Of a stretch of DNA of 64,000 nt, positions 10,760-23,213 are shown one piece after another. Under the pieces are notes generated by a model. That model did not search any database, had not been told where the DNA came from, and was given only the letters and a program-made list of their open reading frames with translations. Origin of the DNA: Nymphaea colorata (Eukaryota; Streptophyta; Magnoliopsida; Nymphaeales; Nymphaeaceae); assembly GCF_008831285.2 (NCBI RefSeq), contig NC_045144.1:10765672-10829671 (forward strand). The letters run 5' to 3'. A program made the translations under genes and the position numbers. Numbering within the stretch: position 1 is the first letter of the stretch; each line of letters begins with the position of its first letter.

Positions 10760-12914
10760 AAGAGAATTTTTTTTTGTCTTTCAGCTCTGTTTCTTTTCTC
10801 TTCCTTTACGCACAGAGTTCTTTCTTTGTTTTTGCTTATCTTTCTTCTCTAATATTGAAATGTTTCTGCATCTCATTCTTTTGTTTTATCTCAAACTAAT
10901 CGCTAAGAGTCTCTCATTCTCTCTTTCAACAATAGAAACCTTGAATATTGAAATGTTTTGCATCTCATAAACAAATAATATAATGCAACAAAAGGGCAAA
11001 AACTCTAAAAAAGAGTAGATGTGATAATTAAAGACAAAATATGGATCAAACAATATAAATGTGAAAAATAAGTGTTGTTATCCAGCAAAAGAAAACAACT
11101 AATTGGGGAGGAAAAGCAAAAACTTTTCAGGCACTAGGATCTCAAATAGAAGAGACCAAGTTCGCAATATTAATTGGTATCAGGTAGGGACTCAGCATAC
11201 ACGTTGAATGAGTTTCATACATAGAGCTCTGAAGTCTGAAGTAGAAGACATGTAGAAAGGGGATGAACCCACAACTTTTGCTAATTCACCTCACCTACGC
11301 ACCTCTAAAACATTCAAAAAATATAGAGAGAAAGAGAGACCTTGCTGCAATCAAGAGACAACTTTCAATAGAGAGGATTTACATAGAGGAACGCAGTCCA
11401 ATTTATGTCAAACTATGTCTATTGTCTAGACCGTTGATCAATCTACATTATCAACATTTGAATGTAAATCTCACCTACTTCAGGAAAGGACTAGCCATAT
11501 GAATGTTTTGTTTCTTATCTCACTTTCCACGAACAATCATTTGTCTAAGTTTCTATTGTACTTGCATAGTTAATTTGTTATGTAATCTAAATTACTATCA
11601 ATAATTCATGCATAGATGTTTCTTGAGAGTTTGAACTATTACCAATAATTCGTCATTGGGCAAAATTTTTAATATGGCATTTTAAGAGAAAAATTAAATA
11701 TGCTTCAACATCGAGCAAATGATAGAAAGATTAGGATATACAACATAAAAAATAAAGAAAAAATTTCATGTAAATAAGAAAAGAAAGCAAAAAGCTTAAA
11801 CAATTATTCATCAACAGACTGACTGTTAAAGTGAAATGACATCCAAAGTTTTGAAAATAGGGTAAATATCACCAAGTGAAAACTTAGCAAGGATGCTATC
11901 TGCATAAATAATATAAAAGGAGGTAAATCTAAAATTTGGTTTCTGATGTTGAATGAATCCAAACCTGTCCCGGTAAGTAGGAAAAATCCCAAAAAAGACT
12001 CCCAATATTTCAATATCCTCAATATCTTCTCCTTGGTATAAAAAGGATATCAATGATAACAAAACATAAAAGACACAATTTCATTATTTTTAGAAACTTG
12101 AACAGAAATGTGTTGATATGATCCCATGCAAATTAGCAGCATACTATCTCTCAACACGACATACAATCTAAATAAAATGACACAAATGTAAATCATTGTG
12201 AAAATATTTATAAGTTCCAACACAGAACATTAGAATGAAGAGGATTGAGAAACGACTGTGAGCACAACATTGTAGAATGAGATGCATGTCGTTTCAAAAT
12301 AGGAAACAAATTACAGAAGTTTGATTTCTAGGTCAGATTCTATGGATTAAAAACCTTTATAAGATCTGATCTGTACCTTGAATTTTCTGTATAATTTAAC
12401 TGTTGATGCTTGTTCTGCAAGTTGGAAATATTGGTCTTGTGAGTGGAAGCATCCCTGTTTTTTTTTTAGGTAAACTTTGTTAACGTCCTATGTATGTATA
12501 TATCTTGTCAATCGAGAACTCTTACTGGAAGAAGAGTGCCCTATATCAATCTAATGTGCTGAGCACAAGTTCTTGAAGTTAGACGAACACAGAACATGCC
12601 AACATGGATAGTATCATATTCAGAGAGAGAAAAGAGAGAGAGTAGCTATTTCTTCTAATACGAGAACTTTGACTGCAACTGAGATTTGTTATTTTTTCCA
12701 TAACACAATAGAGAGACAAGGGGAGAGAGAGTAGCTGTGATTCTTATAACATAACTTTTTTGCAACTGAGATTTGTTCATTCTTGATACATCCAAAAGGA
12801 AGACATAGACTATGATGAGACATTCTCCCTAGTTGTCAAACTAACTTTTGTTCACCCCTTTGATAGTTGTCATTTAATATATGAGCAAAAAACTATATTA
12901 AATAGTTGTAAAGA
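10760..12914. other. AT-rich intergenic DNA, no gene seen
   Basis: AT-rich sequence with short frames only. I see no splice-linked coding exons, RNA genes or transposon ends that I can support. Confidence 0.4.
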
Positions 12915-13590
12915 TAGTGTTTTCCAATAGAAAATTGGATGAGAAAATGTTCATTGAACAACATGAGAGATTTGTTGTCAAAGTCTCTAAGCACAAGGTT
13001 TGCAAACTCAAGCAATCTATTTGTGGACTGAAGTAATCATCCATGCTTTAATATTTAAAATTTACTGAAAATATCATGTCTCGTAATTTTGAAATGATCG
13101 ATGAAAACTATTATGTATATATGTAGAAGGAGAAATGTGTTGTTCTTTCCATGTTGTTGATGACATTTTGTTAGCTGATAATCACATGATGTTAGTAAAG
13201 CCATTCAATTATTGGTTATCCATTTATTTAGAGGTAACAAACATAAGTGCAAACATAAGTGAAATGACATATCTGTGGATCACTGTAAAAGTCTTTTTGC
13301 TCTCTCATGAGAGAAGAACTTAAATTGATTCAATATGTAAAACTATAAACCTACACACTCCTACAGCTAAGAGTAATAATGTGTCAACTATGATGTGTCC
13401 ATACACACTAGACGAGAAAAAAGGCAAACCTCCACTGCTCCCTATTTCAATGCAGTTGATTGTCTAATGCACTATACAATGTGTATACCATCTCACATAT
13501 GTCATGTGATTACAATGCTTAGTTTATATCAATCAAATCCTGAAAAGGCTCATTAGGATACTATTCAGAAAATTATGTAGTGCCTAAAAA
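12915..13590 (+). pseudogene. Ty1/copia reverse transcriptase-RNase H relic
   Basis: In shifting frames the sequence reads like copia pol: FVVKVSKHKVCKLKQSICGL (RT thumb side of [13 protein letters not shown]), then VVDDILLADNHMM (the YVDDILLAxND catalytic box with Y changed to V), a decayed ALSHERR region, and finally MYQSNPGKAHW-like sequence before RNase H. Several stops and frameshifts interrupt it. No LTRs are evident on either side. It belongs to a different copia lineage from the elements at 34759-45274. Confidence 0.7.
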
Positions 13591-14103
13591 GCACAAAAAA
13601 TTTGACAATGTGTTATTATGGTTATGACATGTGACTTAAGAGGTTGTTTGAATCGATTGAGATGTTGTGGAATTGTAACACCTATAGATTTCTTATAGGG
13701 AGAAATTGCAATGGACCTAGACCCAGTCCTCCCATTGGTGCATGTGAGCTAGTGAAGCCTAATATTTGGGAGGCTGCTTCGGTGTTATCTGCAGCACAAA
13801 AGAGAAAAGAAGAATAGATGAAGAAGAAGGAGGAGGTGGTAGAGCACATGAAGAAGAAAGAGGAGGCATAAGCAGAGGAAGAACAAGAGGAGGCAAAAAG
13901 GTAGAGGAAGAACATGGTACACCTTTTCTCTCCCTCATCTCTCTCTCATTTTATCCATTTCTCACTTCCTCCTTATCTCTCATCCTCTCTCTAGATCTCT
14001 CTTGTTCTCCCGAACTCTCACTATCACCCTCTGTCTCTCCCTTTCTCTCTCCAGTTCTAACCTTTCTTGACTTTTCATTCTTACTCCCACTCTCTATCTT
14101 GTT
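13591..14103. other. Purine-rich then CT-rich spacer, no gene seen
   Basis: A GA-rich run (13800-13915) is followed by a CT-rich run (13925-14095). Long open frames here are compositional artefacts: E/R/G-rich on one strand, S/L-rich on the other. Confidence 0.4.
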
Positions 14104-14360
14104 ATTAGGGGTGAACACAAGCGGAGTTGAGCCCAAGTTCAGTCAGCTCGAGCTCGGCTCAACTAAATATAACCTCGAGCTCGACTCAGCTCGAGCTCAG
14201 AAATAGCTCGACTACAGTGGCTCGAACTTGACTTGATAGTCACGTGTTGAGCTCGAGCTCGACTCGATTAAGCTCGACAAACCCGTTTGATACCCTTCGT
14301 TACTTGTTGAGCTTGAGCTCGAGCTCAATTAAGGCTCGACAAACTCGTTTGAGTTATTAT
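14104..14360. repeat. hAT-type terminal/subterminal repeat block
   Basis: Begins ttaggggtgaacacaagcgg, then many GAGCTCGAGCTCG and GCTCGACAAACTCGTTTGA words. This is the usual look of plant hAT ends, TAGGGGTG followed by gcTCGAGC-rich subterminal repeats. It faces the broken hAT transposase at 15884-17915 and is probably that element's 3' end. The opposite end was not found before the LTR-like DNA near 19438. Confidence 0.55.
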
Positions 14361-15883
14361 TGATTCATAGTCAAACAACCTCAACATAGATAATGAATTC
14401 GAAATTAATCCAGCCAAAGAAGAGCTTATGCCACTAAGAAAGTAACAACATGCATCATTATCAAAATATATCTTAAGCAACGCCTCCCATGCCTCCAATC
14501 AAAATTAACTTGGGCATGAATGATATATCTACATAATTAGCTTGTTCAGAAATATGTAAAAATATGTAAACAAATGTACAGACGACTGGTTTTACTCTTT
14601 TCTTTTCTTTCTGACGCCCAATTGAAAATGTGTAAAAAAAGGAAATCTTAACTCCAAGCCCTAGAGTTGTAGAGAGAATCATTTTAGTTTTTGAATGGTT
14701 ACAAGGAGAACGAGACAGAAAGATGTGGTGCTAAAACTCTTGCCTGTGCACAGGAAAGAATCATCCGTGTAATTCCTGGTTTAGGTTGAAGAGACAATGA
14801 TCATACCTATTCTCATTCAACAATCAACATGAACAAGCCATCATGACATTTATAAATAACTTAACATTATTAAATTGCAACAACAACTATGTTTTGAGAA
14901 TCCTCTCTCCTCTCAAGGAACCAAAACATGAAAATGAACCATCCCTTCCTCTGGCCACAATAACAACAAGCTCCTAAATAACATAGAAAAAAGACGGTCA
15001 CATTATTGTCAAATTTAAAAAATGACTTTTTAAGTGTACAATGGTCATAAACACTGAAAATAATGAAAAAAGGCACCAAAAAGCAAAAGATGCAGCAATA
15101 ACATTCCTTAAGAGGTGAAGGAAAGTAAATAAATTGTGTCACTAGTTCGAATTCACATACTCACTTCATGTAGAAGATAATGAGATAAAGACTACTGCCC
15201 CAACAAGATTATTCTAAAACATTCTACAACCAACAATACACAAATGCTTTAGAATGTGCAACGAAAAAGCATCAAGTAACATTACATGCCCACTATTTAG
15301 GATTGAAAATGTGCATATGTTAATATGAGAACTGAATTGATGCTAGTATCTTGTGATAATTTGAAGTTATTTACGAATATAAAAGATATTGAGCCTTACA
15401 CATTATTTAGAATATGGCTGAAAGCATCTCATTTCTTTAAAAATAACTGTGTGTGAATGGCATAGTTGATGCTAGCTTCCAAAATACTAAAAAATAAAAT
15501 TATTTTATATCCCGAGAAAGGCTGATAACAGGAAACAAATAAAGAGAACTGTCATCCACATGCACACACACAGAAGCTCTTCACACAATCATGATTCATG
15601 AACATTGCACATCAAAGCAGAAAACTGCAAGAGGCAATGGAAATAGACACTAAAATCACATTAGATCAAGAAAAGAAGAAAACAAAAGAACGAGAAAAAA
15701 CAAGCGTTACCAAGAGGCAACTTGAATTATTCTAATGATACATATTCACTTGATTGATTCATCCTCAACCTGAAAGAAATACATATAGTCAATTAACAAA
15801 TGATTCATAAACTATTTAATGAATACAATTTCTTCAAAACAAACTTACTTTTGTTAACACTTCATGCATTGGATTACCATTAT
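14361..15883. other. AT-rich spacer between hAT end and transposase, no gene seen
   Basis: Probably internal, non-coding sequence of the hAT element. Nothing recognisable was found on either strand. Confidence 0.35.
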
Positions 15884-17915
15884 TCTTTACCAATTATCCA
15901 AACAAACCAAATCTTCAACTATTTTTGGTATCACTGAACTACGACTATGATTAAGAATTCGACCTCTTGTACTAAAAGCTTTTTCAAAAGCAATAAAAGT
16001 TATTGGAATTGACAACAAATCACGTGTCATTTGTGAAAGAATTTGATACTTGGATTCTTTATCCTTCCACCATTGCAAAATATTAAAAGAATCTTCATCA
16101 CGATTATCATCATGCTTAATCAATCCATCCTCCAAATATGTGTCTATCTCGGATTTGGTGACCTGAAAAGCAACATTCTCAGCTTCACCTAAGAACTTAA
16201 AAAATAGCTTTCTTCCACCGTGTCGTGTGTCTCGACTCTCTCAACCTTGAATATTAGAGGAATTACTTTATATGGTAGAAATATTAGCATCCACTTCATT
16301 TTTTTGAATGTAAATTTCATAAACATCTTATAAAGATTGTTTTTTATCATTTCCATTTGTTCTTTCCTTTCTTCTCTTGATTGGTAGATTTTTGAAAAGA
16401 CAAATTTTAATAATGTGAGTTTTACGCGTGGATCCAATATGGATGCAATAATCATTAACAAGTTACAGGATTTCTAATATTTATCAAATTTCTCATTCAT
16501 TTTCATTGTCATTGCCTTCCTAAATCCACCTTCATTTTCAACCTTTTCCTACAATATTTCTTGAACTCTCCAAATTTCAAGAAAATACAAGTTTGCTGCT
16601 GCATCAGATGACCTATAAAATAAGGTGGAGACATCATAGAAAACTTGAAGAAAATCACACATTGATGCTATTTTTTTCGCAATCCTCAGGTCCAAGCAAC
16701 CATATCAAGCCTGGGTCTTCCATTCTATATCTTGCAAAACATATTTATATGCAAGAGCTGTTTCCAACATAAAATATATTGAATTCCATTGAGTTGGTAC
16801 ATCTAACACTAACTTCTTTGTTGTTGAATAGCTATAATTGCAAAACCATGGAGTCTTGAAGGTGAAACTTTGATATATTTTACTGCATCTCTAATTTTAA
16901 TGATTTCATCTTCAATGGCACTCAACCTATCTTGTACCATCAGATTTAAAATATGTGCACAACATCGCACATGAAAAATTTACCTCCATAATACAAAGTG
17001 ATGCTGCTTTTTTCCTTGTTCTCGCTTAATTTTCTAACAAGAACATAATTTGATGAAACATTGTCAATTGTAATAGATATTATTATTTTTTTAATCCCCC
17101 AATTTGCAAAATGCTTGACAATTACATTTGCTAAAACTAACCCAGTATGAGGTGGCTCAACTTCGGTAAAGTTGATGATATGTTGTTGCATTTTCCACCT
17201 CTTTATCAATGAAATGTGATGTTAATGCCATATATCCAAGTTATTGGTTTGATGCCCACATATATGCAGTCAAAGCAATCTTATCAATACCCTTCAAGAC
17301 TTCTTTCAATTTCTTCTTTTCATCTTCATACAATTTAATGACATCTCTCCTAACTATCATTTTTGAAACTTACACCCAATTAGGAAAACCAAGCTTAAGA
17401 AGGAACCTAAACCAATAATTATCCACTATAGGAAAAGCATGCTCTCCGATTGCCACTATTTTGTAATTAACTCTCTTATTGATTGAGCATCCATGTTGGA
17501 ACTCATTTCCATAAGTCTTCATGACATCTGAAGTATTTGTGGATTTAAACCTTAAAATCGCTTGCTTTTTGTTAGCAAAACGTGTCAAACATTTGTGTCT
17601 TCTCATTGATGATGTAGATCCTCCTGTACTTATTATAAATAGTGTACTGCAGTACTTACATTTTTCTTTTTTCATACCATTTATAATTACCTCGTCAAAA
17701 TCATTCCATATTATAGAAGTCTTTGCTCTTGATCTTTTTGCACCACTTACACGTGCTTCATGAACATCTATTGAAACTCCTTCATTTTCAGTGTCTTGCG
17801 AATCCATAGGAGTTTCATTAGAGGAATGTACTCCGATTGGGACATCATCTGAGCTTTGTCTCAAATCACATACTTGCTTGCCGTTATCAATGATAATTCT
17901 TTCTAAATTTGTCAT
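15884..17915 (-). pseudogene. hAT-family (RICESLEEPER-type) transposase pseudogene
   Basis: Minus-strand pieces appear in the correct order. A BED zinc finger lies at about 17560-17740 (SIIWNDFDEVIINGMKKEKC, then CKYCSTLF and MRRHKC). The central domain contains GIDKIALTAYMWASNQ and EVEPPHTGLVLANVIVKHFA. ASILDPRVKLTLLKFVFSK lies at 16390-16450. The C-terminal hATC dimerisation domain is at 15887-16135 (FNILQWWKDKESKYQILSQM, AFSTRGRIL, VEDLVCLDNW). An in-frame TAA at 17243-17241 follows WASNQ, and frame changes are needed around 17190-17210 and between the other pieces. The intact protein would be about 650-700 residues; this copy cannot encode it. Host SLEEPER genes share the fold, but the multiple breaks favour a dead transposon. 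Confidence 0.85.
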
Positions 17916-19437
17916 TCTTCAAACAAGTAATTTTCCCTTTTGCTCAAGCTATTCTCCTATTTGAACATGCAATTTGACAGAAACATATTACAATCTAAGA
18001 GAATACGAAATCTTATTCATGAAATGCTAAAGTTCTTGACTGTCATTTTCAGTAAGAATATGAAAAACAACGATGCAAAAACAATCTGAAGGTTTTCTGA
18101 AAGATCATGTAGCAGAAGATAGAATAAAAGAAAACCATTTTGCAACCATGACTGCAAAGAAAAAAAATATCAAAAACAAAAAATGGGAAAATTGCCTAAA
18201 TGGTGAAGCATCTTCTAGTAGGAGCGAGGGGAGGAGGGGAGCAACAGAAGCAAGACAGTGGAGCTATAGTAACGATCTTACATGAAACTACACATTGAAA
18301 GGAAGGAAAAAAGAAGAAACTTAGGCCATGACAAGCAAAATTTGTCTTTTAAGAGGAAACACATGATAAAGATTTTGTATCTGGAATATGACAAAATAAA
18401 AATCAGTGAAATTAAGATTTTACCAAGTTCAACAATACATTGAGGTTTTGGATTCAAGAACCAAAGTTCATTTTGAATAAGTGATTTGAATTCGTTTTGA
18501 AGATTAGAAGATTTTCAAGTTGGTTCAAGAACCTTTGTTTTTGTGCCATCCGATTTGAAATACATAATTCTTGAGGACTTTGAAAAGTGAAATTGAGTTT
18601 TTTTTTGTGAACTCTAGGTGGTTCATGAGTTGAAATTATGACCAACTTTTAGAAAATAGCTAAGTTTGTTTAGCAAAGAAACTTGATTTTTGAATTCTTC
18701 TTTTGCCAAATCGCGTGATTTGGTTAGGTAGAGTTCATTCTTTTGATAAAACATATGTTCCAAATTGCTAGAAAACATGTTGTTTTTCAAATATACTTTG
18801 GCCAAGATCATGAATGCATTGCTTGTGTTTTCTTTTGAAGTTAAAAGAAATTTACAAATTCTTGTTGCAATATGACTTGGTCACTTTTTGCAACTCAAAT
18901 TTGAATCACTTAACTTCTTGAGAATGTGCATGTGGTGCCATTGATTTTGAATGAAAGTGAATGCATGAAATGAGAATGGAAACTATATGGAACATTCATT
19001 CTTCTCTCTCTCATAATCTCTCAAGTTTTATTCATATGAAACATACATTCTTCACTCTCTCATAATCTCTCAAAGTTCATCCATTGTAATTGCATATCAT
19101 ATAATTTACACATAAAGATTGATTTTAATTAAAATGTAGGACTTTCTCTAAATGTGCTTATTATATGATTAAACACATGAATTAGAGATGTAGTCCATAA
19201 GCTTGGGACTTAACATAAAATTATCAAAATGATGAAAAATACACAAATGATGCCAAAATCAATCTTTGAAATAGATGGGAGATATTGATGACATCCACTT
19301 TTGTCTCAAAGTAGCTAAAAAAATCAGACCTTATGTTGATTTAGATAGCTGAAAATTGTGGACATTGATTCCAATAAAGAGCTTGTTTCTTAGATAGAAA
19401 TGAGAAGTCCTTGATCAAATTTCAGATTTCGTACTCA
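17916..19437. other. AT-rich spacer, no gene seen
   Basis: A short duplicated phrase, cattctt(c)tctctctcataatctctcaa, occurs at about 18996-19025 and 19048-19075. No coding exons or complete transposon ends were found. Confidence 0.35.
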
Positions 19438-22080
19438 TGAAATCGTCAACTTCTTTGAATGGTTCTAGGATAGTTGGCATTTCAAATATGTAAAATTTGA
19501 CATTCTTAAACCAATTCCTATAAAACATGGTCTGATTTCAATAACATACATACATCTTACGTATGGATTGCTGAAATTAAGCAAATTTTAAAATGAAATG
19601 AAAATGATTTCATGGTACTATGAAAATCAAAATGAACCATCTTCTTAAAACCAATTGGGAAACGTGTTCCAATATGATTTTAAGAGATGAAATCAATTTT
19701 TAACAAGAGATTGAACATGCATATGTATATATATAATAATGTATACATATACGTACTTTACTCTTCAAAATGAAATTTCATGAGGGGATCACATAACTCA
19801 CAAATCATGAAGATTCATGGCTGGGTTCTTTTACGTGGGAAGATTGAAAACTTGTTCCAAATCTCCTCTACTACCCTTGATCAATTAAATAAAGCATGAA
19901 ACAAAATAACTTTAAATAGAAAGGGATAAATGAATGTTCAAGCTAGTTCATCCTTAATTTCGCCATGCAAAGGTGGATTGCATTCATGAGAATGCATCCA
20001 TCCTTAATAGGCTTTTTCGTCATATATATTTTGCAGCAAATCACTCTCTCACCGTGATATTCTCTCATGGTGGGGAGTTCAAAATGGTTTTAAGCTTGTT
20101 ATTTTGAAAGGGACGTGGCCTTGGGGCCCTTTTCAAAATTTGATACATGAGTTCATCTTTAAGAAAAACCGACTTATGCATGTATGATGCATTAACATGT
20201 ACATTTAATCGTAGGTTTCCCTTAACTGGACATCATTCCCAGCCATGAAACAAATGAAATAAACCCTCCCACGAATTGCTGGAATTAAAATGAACTAATG
20301 AGAAGACAAAATAGATGAGAAATGGTTAAAATCACCTACCTTGCGGTCGGTCTTGATACTTGATCTTCGCCTTTACTTGTTTTCTAAATCGAGCAATCCT
20401 AAGCAAGAATCCAAGCTTGGATTCGAGCTTAGCAAAGCTAGAAGTAGAATAGCTTGCTTGCTTGCTGGAATTTATAATAGGAAAGAAGGCTTCTCACCAT
20501 GAAAATCCTAAGTAAGGGTTCACTTAAGCACCCTAACTTAACAAAATCAATAGAGAGAATAGAAGAAAATGAAGAAGAAAGTAAGATAAAAGAGGAAAGA
20601 GTACTTGGACGAATCTCTCCTTTCTTCCTTGGTTTCTCCCTCTTATCTCCTTGGCTGCAGCACTTGATGGAATACCTCAAAATTTCGTTCCCCCCCCCCC
20701 CCTTCCCCTTGGTGGCCTAGGGGAGGTTTATTTCGTTCCCCCCCCCCCCACCTCCTTTAATTTGCCTTGGAAGATTAATCAAGGCTTAGGGAGATGAAAA
20801 ATGGATTAAATGAGTTTTAATGACTCTATTTAATCATTCTTAGCCCATTTGCACGATCTAGGTGGGTTGGGCTAGGTGTGGTCATCCTTGGTTCAGACCT
20901 AGCTGACCAACTTTGACTAAAATTTTGGACGAAAATGCCCTTGCATAGGGTTTTGCCTTATTTTGTGCTATTTATTTATTTTTTGTTTGAAATCAAGCTT
21001 GTTATGTTAAAACCTAGTTTTAAAGCTCCAAATGCCATTGAATTATGATAATCCAATTTAAATTTGAATAAAATTTGAAAATTCTATCAAATTTGGCTCG
21101 AAAATGGTATTTTCATCCATAGTTTGATTGAAGACTGATTTCAACTGAATCAAGCTGAATTTTAATTTGTATTTGATTTATACATTTAACAAATCCAAAT
21201 GTTTATTTGTCTTTCATAAACCAATTTGGGCTCTGTAAGTTCAATTTGACCATAGAAGGGCAAAATTGTCCGGATTGGTCAATTTCGACCAATTGACGAA
21301 AGTCAAAGCTCATTTGTGAGTAGTTTGACTTTGTTTGAGGTAATTTGATAAATTTGAGTAAAGAAAGCTCTTAGTTGAGCTAAATTGTACTTTGACTAAG
21401 TTTAGTCAAAGTGGGTTTGGTTCGATCAAAGTCTATTTTCGTTCATTAATTAGATCGTGAGACAAACCTACTTTTTTTGCCAAGTTGAACTCATGTTGAC
21501 TGATTCTAACTAATATTTTGGTACACTAGGGTCGAACCTACTTGAATTAAGTGGGTTTGACCAGCCTAGTTATTGCTTTTCGAAAATTGAAAACTCTTTA
21601 AAGAGAACCTAGTTAAAGAAGAGAGAGATGCATAAATGTTTCTCTTTTCCTAGGTTTTTAGTTATGATATCATTCATTTCTCTTTGAAAATAATTTTTTC
21701 ATTTAATTGGGGGAAAACATTTATTTATTTATTTATTTATTTTTTTAAATGGGAGGTGTGACCCTGGGGGGCTCTTGACCACACGGGCTAAGTGGGGCCC
21801 ACAGGTGGGTCTCACAAAGCATTCTAGACCGAATTAGATCTAATTCTTGGATCTAAGTCAAAATTTGAATTTTGCAATTGGATTTGGATTTCAAATCGTA
21901 ATTTGGACATAGTTTGAACTCATAATTCTGCATTGGGATTTGTGTCACAAGTTAAATTCATGATTCAAATCCAAATTACGTTTAGGTTTGAAATTGGCTT
22001 TGAAATTACAAAATTTCACAATTCTTTTGAGAAATTTTCACATTGATTCAATTTTGATGTGGAAAAATTTGAGGTGTTAA
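19438..22080 (-). mobile_element. Probable solo LTR of a gypsy (Tekay-like) retrotransposon, minus orientation
   Basis: The right edge, read on the minus strand, begins TGTTAACACCTCAAATTTTT, the classic start of long chromovirus LTRs. Read that way, 20340-20700 has a CT/GA-rich leader. A possible left edge is TG at 19438, preceded by ACTCA (19433-19437), which matches ACTCA after the right edge (22081-22085). That would be a 5-bp target duplication and a 2.6-kb LTR. A 7-base coincidence in a few kilobases is not rare, so the left edge is tentative. Two poly-C runs lie inside (20690-20702 and about 20739-20749). No gag-pol was found. Confidence 0.45.
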
Positions 22081-22099
22081 CAACTCAGAAATTCACAGG

Positions 22100-22563
22100 C
22101 GAGAAAGATACTGAATGTTGCACTTCTCTTTCAAACGGGCGAAACGTACACAATCAAAGGCGAAGATGGCGTCCATGAGAGGGGAAACCAGCAAAGAGGG
22201 GAAGATGGGCTTCAACGAGAGGTGAGGCAGCGAGAGAGGAGAGGTGAGTGGTTGGAAGACTCACCAGGAAGATGGCGGGAGGCTTCAAACAGGCAAAACC
22301 AGCAAAGATGGGATTGCAGGAATAAGAAGCGAGAGAGGTGAGGCAGCGAGAGAGCTAACGGGTCTCAAAAAAATCCGCGTGAAAAAATCTGTCCTCCACA
22401 GGTTAGATTTTTTTGAGGGGTAAACTTCATCCATTCGTACACTTTTTTCATGTTAAAATTTTCAGCGTTTGATGCGCTCAATTAAAACCGGTTGAAATTT
22501 CTCACTGTCGTACAATTTTCAACCGCTCCTCAACTTTTACCCCTGCAATCAAACACAGCCTTA
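22100..22563. mobile_element. Truncated inverted-repeat transposon, right end
   Basis: Ends caatcaaacacagcc followed by TTA (22564-22566). Reverse-complemented, this gives ggctgtgtttgattgcaggg, resembling the GGCCCGTTTGATGGG end at 3731. The matching left end is missing, perhaps displaced by the neighbouring LTR. GA-rich repeated phrases (gcgagagaggtgaggcagcg) occur twice inside. Confidence 0.45.
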
Positions 22564-22958
22564 TTGTCAATAAGATCCAACCCTGGTTGAACGTAGAATA
22601 GAATTCACCATTGAAATCAAGATTAAACATATACCAATTATATAATCCCGTTTAAATATAAAATGTGACTCTACTTCTTGTAATATTACGACACAATTGA
22701 AAGTCAAGATGACATATTCCAAAGTGTATCTCTAATGTGACTAATGCAACCGCAGACATGATCCGAAGTTTGGAATATCTTAGCGAGTAGCGACCTGAGT
22801 TGGTATCCCGAATTTAGCCCTGAAAATAAACACGATTCTCCTTTTTTCCTTGATAAAACAACCAAGGCAATAGTAGAATAGTAGGGGCATTTTAGACGAT
22901 TCCAGATAGAAAAGGAAAAACAATTAATGGATAAAAATAATTGAGAAAAAAGGAGACT

Positions 22959-22968
22959 CCCAACGGCT
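22959..22968 (+). promoter_or_regulatory. MSA (mitosis-specific activator) element, perfect match
   Basis: cccaacggct fits the MYB3R-binding MSA consensus YCYAACGGYY at every position. It lies 246 bp upstream of the TPX2-family start codon. MSA elements drive G2/M transcription of plant mitotic genes, which suits this gene. Confidence 0.65.
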
Positions 22969-23013
22969 CGCAGATTCAAAAACGACGCTGATTGGCAGCA
23001 GCAAGAAAAAAGT

Positions 23014-23023
23014 AGCCGTTAGC
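23014..23023 (-). promoter_or_regulatory. Second MSA-like element (one mismatch)
   Basis: On the minus strand gctaacggct matches YCYAACGGYY except for the first base. Together with the element at 22959 it forms a closely spaced pair, the usual arrangement in G2/M promoters. A reverse CCAAT core (attgg, 22991-22995) lies between them. Confidence 0.5.
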
Positions 23024-23213
23024 GGAGCGTTCCGAACTTGCCTCCCCTTCTTTTTCTCCGTTTCTCGACAAAAATCCTCAACTCAAGCCAAAGGAATCCC
23101 GTTGATCCTCTCTTCCCACCGGAAAATCTCGTTCCGCCCGGCACCACCTTTTTCCTGGCTTTATTCCGGCCACTTCTGGTGAAGAACCAGCGAAGGAAAA
23201 GCCTGCCAACAAG

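Noticed and set aside
13766-14206. 146-residue plus-strand frame, Glu/Arg-rich then Ser/Leu-rich
   Set aside because: Produced by a GA tract followed by a CT tract that runs into the hAT terminal repeat.
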